Assembly: GCF_011764485.1 (NCBI RefSeq)
Contig: NZ_AP022848.1
Location: forward strand, 2,632,001-2,696,000
Length of the DNA: 64,000 nt
Reading direction: 5' to 3'
DNA from: Bosea sp. ANAM02
GTDB lineage: Bacteria; Pseudomonadota; Alphaproteobacteria; Rhizobiales; Beijerinckiaceae
The position numbers and the translations under genes were made by a program. The notes beneath the pieces were generated by a model, which was not told where the DNA came from, ran no database searches, and saw nothing but the letters and a program-made list of their open reading frames with translations. The stretch's first letter is position 1. Every line of letters begins with the position of its first letter. Positions 60,382-64,000 of this stretch are shown in pieces.

Positions 60382-61074
60382 CTACCAGGGCCGGCGCGGT
60401 CCGGTATCGATATGGATCAGCCCGTTCCAGTAGACATGGTTGCCGCCGACCTCGGGCAGGGCGCGCACCCATTCCAGCACGGCGCGCGGCCTGACGCCGG
60501 GGACGCGGAAATCCATCGCCTGGCAGCCCTTGTGATAGGAGCCGCGCCGCGCGCGCCAGGGCGGACGCCAGGTCGAAGTCACCTTCACCGCGCCATATCG
60601 GTCGGCGATCTTGCCGAGGATCAGCTTCAGCTCCTGCGGCAGGCAGGCGGTCGAGGTGCCGGGATCGGTCGAGATGCCCGGCCGTTCCGGCTGCTCGTTC
60701 GGGTCGAAATCGGGTTCGGCACCGGCCTTCTGGCCGGGCGTCAGCTTCGGCCATTCGACACCTTCGTCGTCATCGGGCTCGCCGGGCTGGGGTGGGGTGG
60801 CCGCGGCGGCCGGGGTTTCCGGTGCCGGTGTCGCGGGCGGGGTTTCCTCGGAAGCAGCCGGCACCGGCGTATCGGGAGCTGCGGCGCGCGGCGTCGGCGG
60901 CGGCACGATGATCGGGGGCAGCTTCGGCGTGCCTTCGAGATCGAGGTCGAACGGGCGCTGCGGCGGCAGCGGGGCACGCATCGGCTCGCCTTCCTGGGCG
61001 GAGACGACAGCCGTCGAGAGCAGCAGGGCGAGCGCCGGCATGGCCAGCGCAAGCGGGAGGCAGGCCGGGCTCAT
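60382..61074 (-). CDS. Secreted/periplasmic M15-like peptidase (YcbK/DUF882-type)
   Basis: 230 residues. Signal peptide ([21 protein letters not shown], cleavage before QEGEP), a Pro/Ala/Glu-rich linker (about 25-115), then a small C-terminal domain with [28 protein letters not shown] and [13 protein letters not shown]. The spaced H...D and HxD pattern matches the zinc-binding residues of the M15 D-Ala-D-Ala carboxypeptidase-like fold (H-x6-D and H-x-D). Likely acts on peptidoglycan, or is an inactive relative. It faces away from nuoA. Confidence 0.75.
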   Translation of the reverse strand: MSPACLPLALAMPALALLLSTAVVSAQEGEPMRAPLPPQRPFDLDLEGTPKLPPIIVPPPTPRAAAPDTPVPAASEETPPATPAPETPAAAATPPQPGEPDDDEGVEWPKLTPGQKAGAEPDFDPNEQPERPGISTDPGTSTACLPQELKLILGKIADRYGAVKVTSTWRPPWRARRGSYHKGCQAMDFRVPGVRPRAVLEWVRALPEVGGNHVYWNGLIHIDTGPRRPW

Positions 61075-61415
61075 CGCGCCGTCGAATATCCGCGAAAGAA
61101 GGGCTGACGGGCGGAGCGGGGATCGCGAAACATCGAAGGCCTTTCGGGATGAAACGCTCGCGCAGCCGGCAACGATTCGGCACGGTGAACGGTTTACTGC
61201 CGCGGTCGCCTGCCGAAAGCAGGCGATTTTGTCGGATTTTCGCCGCTGCTCTGCAGGGCGATGGCGGGACGTGGCCGGATTTTGCCTTAATCTGCGCTGG
61301 GTTCAACCCGGATGCGGCGATTGTGCGGCGCGGCGGAGTCTTGCTTCATTCTAATCGAGGGTCTAAGCGACTGGGACAGCGAGCCGCCCCCGGGGCGTCT
61401 GAAACGAGTTCGACC
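61075..61415. promoter_or_regulatory. 341-bp gap upstream of nuoA
   Basis: No gene is seen. It should hold the nuo promoter and the divergent peptidase promoter. The only clear structure is the hairpin at 61207-61230. A TTGCTT/TCTAAG pair (61341-61346 and 61362-61367, 15-bp spacer) is a weak promoter candidate about 50 bp before nuoA. Confidence 0.4.
61207..61230 (+). terminator. Intrinsic-terminator-like hairpin in the nuo upstream region
   Basis: CGCCTGC-CGAAA-GCAGGCG (7-bp perfect stem, 5-base loop) followed by ATTTTG on the plus strand, about 190 bp before nuoA. No plus-strand gene ends here, so it would act as an attenuator if nuo transcription starts upstream, or insulate nuo from antisense-side read-through. 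Confidence 0.45.
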
Positions 61416-61796
61416 ATGCAAGCTGCCACGGTGCCTTCCATTCTGAGCGACTACCTGCCGCTGGTGCTGTTCATCGGCGTCTCGGCGGTAATCGGCCTGG
61501 CCCTGCTGATCGCTCCCTTCGCGATCGCCTATTCCAAGCCGGACGCGGAAAAGCTCTCGGCCTATGAATGCGGCTTCAACGCCTTCGACGATGCCCGCAT
61601 GAAGTTCGACGTCCGCTTCTATCTGGTCGCGATTCTCTTCATCATCTTCGATCTCGAGGTCGCGTTCCTGTTCCCCTGGGCCGTCGCCTTCGGCGGGCTC
61701 GGCTGGTATGGTTTCTGGTCGATGATGGTCTTTCTCGGCGTGCTCACCGTGGGTTTCATCTACGAGTGGCGCAAGGGCGCGCTGGAGTGGGACTGA
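61416..61796 (+). CDS. nuoA: NADH-quinone oxidoreductase subunit A
   Basis: 126 residues, three membrane helices, with the conserved [46 protein letters not shown]. Membrane-arm subunit of complex I. ATG 61416 is fixed by family length; the longer frame upstream is intergenic. Confidence 0.97.
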   Translation: MQAATVPSILSDYLPLVLFIGVSAVIGLALLIAPFAIAYSKPDAEKLSAYECGFNAFDDARMKFDVRFYLVAILFIIFDLEVAFLFPWAVAFGGLGWYGFWSMMVFLGVLTVGFIYEWRKGALEWD

Positions 61797-61861
61797 CTGT
61801 CGGGTTGCGAGGCGGCGCTCCGCATTCGATCCGGCAGGCAAAGGTTCACGAGGATTAGGTC

Positions 61862-62446
61862 ATGGCAGTCACAGCGATCGATCGTGGTGATCCGCTCGTC
61901 GCGCAGGCGCCGAGGGGTTTGCTCGGTCCCGACGGCAAGCCGTTGGGCGCGCGTGATCCGTTCTTCGTCGAGATCAACAACGAACTCGCCGACAAGGGTT
62001 TCCTCGTCACCGCGACCGACGATCTGATCAACTGGGCCCGCACCGGCTCGCTGATGTGGATGACGTTCGGCCTGGCCTGCTGCGCCGTCGAGATGATGCA
62101 GCTCTCGATGCCGCGCTACGACGTCGAGCGCTTCGGCTTCGCGCCGCGCGCCTCGCCGCGCCAGTCGGACGTGATGATCGTCGCGGGCACGCTGACCAAC
62201 AAGATGGCTCCCGCTCTGCGCAAGGTCTACGACCAGATGCCGGAGCCGCGCTACGTCATCTCGATGGGTTCCTGCGCCAATGGCGGCGGCTACTACCACT
62301 ACAGCTACTCGGTGGTGCGCGGCTGCGACCGCATCGTCCCGATCGACATCTATGTCCCGGGCTGCCCGCCGACGGCCGAGGCGCTGCTCTACGGCGTCCT
62401 GCTGCTGCAGAAGAAGATCCGCCGCACCGGCACGATCGAACGTTAA
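61862..62446 (+). CDS. nuoB: NADH-quinone oxidoreductase subunit B
   Basis: 194 residues. The N2 [4Fe-4S] cluster cysteines are all present: the pair in [10 protein letters not shown], one in [21 protein letters not shown], and one in [14 protein letters not shown]. Peripheral arm of complex I at the quinone site. Confidence 0.98.
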   Translation: MAVTAIDRGDPLVAQAPRGLLGPDGKPLGARDPFFVEINNELADKGFLVTATDDLINWARTGSLMWMTFGLACCAVEMMQLSMPRYDVERFGFAPRASPRQSDVMIVAGTLTNKMAPALRKVYDQMPEPRYVISMGSCANGGGYYHYSYSVVRGCDRIVPIDIYVPGCPPTAEALLYGVLLLQKKIRRTGTIER

Positions 62447-62452
62447 CACGAA

Positions 62453-62567
62453 TGCGTCATGCCCGGGCTTGACCCGGGCATCTCCTGACGGAGAGGCGCG
62501 AGGCGACGAAGACGGGATTTGAGCCCCGTCCTGCATGAGATGGTCGGGTCAGGCCCGACCATGACGC
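62453..62567. repeat. Palindromic intergenic repeat, copy 8, between nuoB and nuoC
   Basis: GCGTCATGCCCGGGCTTGACCCGGGCATCTCC at the left, and GAGATGGTCGGGTCAGGCCCGACCATGACGC at the right. The ends GCGTCATG / CATGACGC pair, and each arm is itself a hairpin (GCCCGGG-CTTGA-CCCGGGC and GGTCGGG-TCAGG-CCCGACC). It lies in the 143-bp nuoB-nuoC gap, inside an essential operon. Confidence 0.75.
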
Positions 62568-62589
62568 GGAACGGGCAGAAGGTGAGACG

Positions 62590-63195
62590 ATGAGCGAAGC
62601 GCTCGTACAACTCGGCGAAGAGATCAAGGCCGCGCTGCCCGGCGCGGTGACGGAGGCGGTCGTCGCCTTCGAAGAGCTCACGATCCATGCCGAGGCGGAT
62701 CGAATCGTCACGGTCCTGCGCACGCTCTACAGCGACCCGCGCTTCCGCTTCGTGAACTTCACCGACATCGCCGGCGCCGATTATCCCGGCCGCGAGAAGC
62801 GCTTCGACGTCGTCTACCATCTGCTGGCGCCGCACCATAACCGCCGCATCCGCGTGAAGGTCCAGACCGACGAGGCGACGCCCGTCCCCTCCGTGATCGA
62901 GGTCTTCCCGGCGGCGAACTGGTTCGAGCGCGAGGCCTACGACTTCTACGGCATCCTGTTCTCCGGCCACCCGGACCTGCGCCGCATCCTCACCGATTAC
63001 GGCTTCGAGGGTTACCCGCTGCGCAAGGACTTCCCGCTGACCGGCTTCGTCGAGGTCCGCTACGACGACGAGCAGAAGCGCGTCGTCTACGAGCCGGTGA
63101 AGCTCAACCAGGAATTCCGCAACTTCGATTTCCTCTCGCCCTGGGAAGGCACGGATTACGTGCTGCCGGGCGACGAGAAGGCGAAGGGGGCGTGA
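62590..63195 (+). CDS. nuoC: NADH-quinone oxidoreductase subunit C
   Basis: 201 residues, 30-kDa subunit family: [39 protein letters not shown], and the signature [54 protein letters not shown]. Separate from nuoD, as in other alphaproteobacteria. Confidence 0.98.
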   Translation: MSEALVQLGEEIKAALPGAVTEAVVAFEELTIHAEADRIVTVLRTLYSDPRFRFVNFTDIAGADYPGREKRFDVVYHLLAPHHNRRIRVKVQTDEATPVPSVIEVFPAANWFEREAYDFYGILFSGHPDLRRILTDYGFEGYPLRKDFPLTGFVEVRYDDEQKRVVYEPVKLNQEFRNFDFLSPWEGTDYVLPGDEKAKGA

Positions 63196-63632
63196 TGGCG
63201 TCTGGCCAGCAAACCCTGTCCGGCGGCTGTCTCTGCGGCGCGGTGCGTTTCACCGCCAAGCCAGAGAAGGCCGAGATGGACGTCTGCCATTGCGGCATGT
63301 GCCGGAAATGGAGCGGCGGCGTCTTCATGGCGGTGCCTTGCACCGGCGTGTCGGTCGCGGACGAGCAGGCGCTCGGCGTCTACCCATCCTCCGACTGGGC
63401 CGAGCGCGTCTTCTGCGCGACATGCGGGACGAGCCTGTTCTGGCGCCTGCGCGAAGGCGGCGACGGCCATGTCGCGGTGGCCTTCCAGGCCCTCGACGAC
63501 CAGTCGTCCTTCACCTTCGCCGAAGAGATCTTCATCGACGAGAAACCTGCCCTCTACGCCTTCGCGGGCGAGCGGCGCCGTAAGACCGGCGCGCAGGTGA
63601 TCGCCGAATTCGCCGCGAAACAGGCGGGCTGA
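63195..63632 (+). CDS. GFA family (Mss4-like zinc-binding) protein inserted in the nuo operon
   Basis: 145 residues. Zinc-binding motifs [29 protein letters not shown], and [12 protein letters not shown] of the glutathione-dependent formaldehyde-activating enzyme family. ATG 63195 overlaps the nuoC stop (TGATG) and the gene ends 2 bp before nuoD, so it is co-translated with complex I genes. GFA proteins are small zinc enzymes or binding proteins of mostly unknown role. No complex I role is established, and insertion here is unusual for the core operon. Confidence 0.9.
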   Translation: MASGQQTLSGGCLCGAVRFTAKPEKAEMDVCHCGMCRKWSGGVFMAVPCTGVSVADEQALGVYPSSDWAERVFCATCGTSLFWRLREGGDGHVAVAFQALDDQSSFTFAEEIFIDEKPALYAFAGERRRKTGAQVIAEFAAKQAG

Positions 63633-63634
63633 GC

Positions 63635-64000
63635 ATGACCGAGCACAATATCCGCAATTTCTCGATCAATTTCGGCCCGCAGCACCCGGCCGCGCACGGC
63701 GTTCTGCGCCTCGTGCTGGAGCTCGACGGCGAGATCGTCGAGCGCGTCGATCCGCATATCGGCCTGCTGCATCGCGGCACCGAGAAGCTGATCGAGGCCA
63801 AGACCTATCTCCAGGCCGTGCCCTATTTCGACCGGCTCGACTATGTCGCGCCGATGAACCAGGAGCATGCCTATGCGCTCGCGGTCGAGCGCCTCGCCGG
63901 CGTGACCGTGCCGCGCCGCGGCCAGCTCATCCGCGTGCTCTATTCCGAGATCGGCCGCATCCTCTCGCATCTGCTCAACGTCACGACGCAGGCGATGGAC
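63635..64000 (+). CDS. nuoD: NADH-quinone oxidoreductase subunit D, N-terminal part (runs off window)
   Basis: The first 122 codons are present. [87 protein letters not shown] is the 49-kDa subunit start, read in segments, with the quinone-site [10 protein letters not shown] motif. ATG 63635 follows the GFA stop. Confidence 0.97.
   Translation, partial: MTEHNIRNFSINFGPQHPAAHGVLRLVLELDGEIVERVDPHIGLLHRGTEKLIEAKTYLQAVPYFDRLDYVAPMNQEHAYALAVERLAGVTVPRRGQLIRVLYSEIGRILSHLLNVTTQAMD

Overview
The window is high-GC DNA of about two thirds G+C, with densely packed ATGA/TGATG-coupled operons and many ABC transporters. nuo gene order and protein motifs suggest an alphaproteobacterium of the order Hyphomicrobiales (Rhizobiales). 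Bosea or a close relative is my best guess, inferred from general gene content and not proven. No rRNA, tRNA or CRISPR array was seen. The window opens inside a purU-like gene (minus strand) and closes inside nuoD (plus strand).

Layout: (1) 1-6.4 kb: one-carbon and amine catabolism on the minus strand (purU fragment, FAD/GcvT dimethylglycine-dehydrogenase-like enzyme, DeoR regulator, gabD), with a divergent amidase. (2) 6.5-8.4 kb: two hypotheticals and a zinc-ribbon protein that looks like the N-terminal part of an IS1595-type transposase. (3) 8.4-15.7 kb: the most unusual locus, a type I secretion (T1SS) operon behind a 584-bp AT-richer region. It encodes a Q/G- and N/G-repeat protein, a 665-residue protein with about five 'GGDYY ... 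QVNxLxDxD' modules, a T1SS ABC ATPase with a long Pro/Gly-rich N-terminus, and an HlyD-type adaptor. A 269-bp palindromic MITE-like element sits between the last two genes. (4) 15.7-28.3 kb: an IclR regulator, an amidohydrolase, DppB/DppC permeases with a binding protein but no ATPases, a SelA/DgaE-like PLP enzyme, RidA, a complete amino-acid-type ABC transporter and an orphan Tat-type binding protein. (5) 28.4-36.5 kb: a probable Amadori-compound (fructosyl-amine) catabolic cluster: FAD oxidoreductase, GntR/UTRA regulator, FrlB-like deglycase, FrlD-like kinase and hydantoinase A/B. Copies of a TGGTRTATACCA palindrome mark a probable GntR regulon that extends into region 4.

(6) 36.7-46.1 kb: an FbpABC-type ABC transporter next to a PgtCBA-like three-component sensor (periplasmic binding protein, histidine kinase, sigma-54 activator). 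The sensor's binding protein is a clear paralogue of the transporter's, and a very good -24/-12 promoter precedes the transporter. (7) 46.2-53.1 kb: a membrane protein and the RDD / SpoIIM-like / DUF58 / MoxR / DUF4350 / DUF4129 cluster. (8) 53.2-60.1 kb: an amidohydrolase, a free-standing GAF protein, a complete Liv transporter and a TetR regulator. (9) 60.4-64 kb: an M15-like peptidase, then nuoA-nuoB-nuoC-(GFA protein)-nuoD.

Highly palindromic intergenic repeats of about 95-170 bp recur at eight places, several inside operons between a binding-protein gene and its permease gene. Two of them are copies of the same sequence in opposite orientation.
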